Source of the DNA: UBA4736 sp002404015
Lineage (GTDB): Bacteria > Chloroflexota > Dormibacteria > Dormibacterales > Dormibacteraceae
Direction of reading: 5' to 3'
Assembly (NCBI GenBank): GCA_036747295.1
Contig: DAIOCN010000009.1
Location: 1-64,000 of the forward strand
Length of the DNA: 64,000 nt
In this document: piece after piece, positions 63,357 through 64,000 of the stretch
How the letters are laid out: every line of letters begins with the position of its first letter
Position numbering within the stretch: position 1 is the stretch's first letter
Notes under the pieces: generated by a model
Database searches by the model: none
Told to the model about the DNA's origin: nothing
Seen by the model: only the letters and a program-made list of their open reading frames with translations
Program-made: the position numbers and the translations under genes

Positions 63357-64000
63357 TGACGGAACCGAACGGTAACGGCGTCCTCAAAGGCTCCTTCAAG
63401 GTCAAGGCCGGGCTGGCCGAGATGCTGAAGGGCGGCGTGATCATGGACGTCGTCACGCCCGACCAGGCCAAGATCGCCGAAGAGGCCGGCGCCTGCGCCG
63501 TGATGGCCCTGGAGCGCGTGCCGGCCGACATCCGGCGCGACGGCGGCGTCGCCCGAATGTCCGACCCCGCCCTGATCCGAGCCATCAAGGCCGCGGTCAC
63601 GATCCCGGTCATGGCCAAGTGCCGGATCGGCCACCACGTGGAGGCCCAGATCCTCGAGGCGCTGGACGTCGACTACATCGACGAGTCGGAGGTGCTGACG
63701 CCGGCCGACAACGAAAACCACATCGACAAGCACCAGTTCAAGGTGCCCTTCGTGTGCGGCTGCCGGGACCTGGGCGAGGCGCTTCGGCGGATCGCCGAGG
63801 GCGCCGCCATGATCCGGACCAAGGGCGAGGCCGGTACCGGCAATGTGGTGGAGGCGGTCACCCACATGCGGGCCGTGAACGCCGGCATCCGCAGGCTGAA
63901 CGGCCTGAGCTACGCCGAGCTGGTCCACGAGGCCAAGCTGATCGGCGCCCCCGTTGACCTCCTGGCCGAGTGCCAGCGCCTGGGCCGGCTGCCGGTCGTG
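63357..64000 (+). CDS. pdxS: Pyridoxal 5-phosphate synthase lyase subunit (cut by window end)
   Basis: First 214 residues of a protein normally about 295 long; it runs off the window. VKAGLAEMLKGGVIMDVVTPDQAKIAEEAGACAVMALERVPADIRRDGGVARMSDP, KCRIGHHVEAQILEALDVDYIDESEVLTPAD and MIRTKGEAGTGNVVEAV are diagnostic of PdxS (ribose 5-phosphate-dependent PLP synthesis). TAGAAT (63342-63347) is 9 bases before ATG 63357 with no Shine-Dalgarno: leaderless pattern. pdxT would be expected downstream. pdxH is also present, 31 kb away. Confidence 0.96.

Overview
The window is about two thirds G+C, densely packed, and reads as chromosomal DNA of a Gram-positive-like (Terrabacteria) soil-type bacterium. The gene content mixes actinobacterial and Chloroflexota-like traits: paired DUF881 genes, a split pyruvate carboxylase, a PyrR-type pyr leader, methylsuccinyl-CoA-dehydrogenase-like and malyl-CoA-lyase-like genes, and many apparently leaderless genes. 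A deep-branching Chloroflexota or Dormibacterota-like lineage fits, but the sequence alone does not settle it. No tRNA, rRNA or CRISPR array was seen.

Layout. 1-1600: an IS110-family insertion sequence. 1612-5235: threonine aldolase, a PhaR-like regulator divergent from a histone-tailed phasin-like protein, and two DUF881 membrane proteins. 5307-8669: glutamate dehydrogenase, an epimerase and an acyltransferase. 8788-10453: DUF4332 protein and a luciferase-like oxidoreductase. 10552-18564: guaA, purD, purE, two-subunit pyruvate carboxylase, an enoyl-CoA hydratase and a Nudix hydrolase. 18577-21131: an ECF sigma factor with a large membrane-anchored probable anti-sigma/sensor partner. 21365-32257: one long purine operon, purB-C-S-Q-L-[42-codon repeat ORF]-F-M-N-H, followed by pdxH and a small Cys protein. 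32231-35281: an ABC exporter and a TPR membrane protein. 35500-42930: a pyrimidine operon behind a PyrR-binding leader, pyrB-pyrR-carAB(fused)-pyrK-pyrD. 42912-49952: small Zn-finger and GNAT genes, an MFS exporter, an SRPBCC-HpcH lyase-acyl-CoA dehydrogenase operon and an SDR. 50013-51346: hisA, a DUF3465 lipoprotein and a Cys-rich mini-protein. 51424-53332: a LysM/CHAP wall hydrolase, YajQ and a tail-anchored protein. 53412-56983: ilvE, glycerate kinase, a sigma factor fused to an anti-sigma zinc finger, and a DUF6982 protein. 57077-64000: oppD/oppF, a frameshifted histidine kinase, a peptide-binding lipoprotein and the start of pdxS.

The window carries purB, C, S, Q, L, F, M, N, H, D and E plus guaA; purK is not present. 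Four UMP-pathway enzymes (CPSase, ATCase and the PyrK/PyrD dihydroorotate dehydrogenase) are here with their regulator; pyrC, pyrE and pyrF are not. Most operon-internal junctions are 4-base GTGA/ATGA overlaps, which implies strong translational coupling.

The most unusual signals are: (1) a small ORF of three 14-codon repeats that fits exactly between purL and purF with TGATG overlaps at both ends and a hairpin masking the purF ribosome site; (2) eight copies of a compound three-hairpin intergenic repeat in two covarying subfamilies, two of which bracket the TPR gene as inverted repeats; (3) a single-chain CarA-CarB carbamoyl-phosphate synthase; (4) genes whose conserved N-terminus has no ATG/GTG/TTG in frame but an ATC or ATT at the right place; (5) about a dozen genes with a TANNNT -10 box 6-9 bases before the start codon, a leaderless signature.
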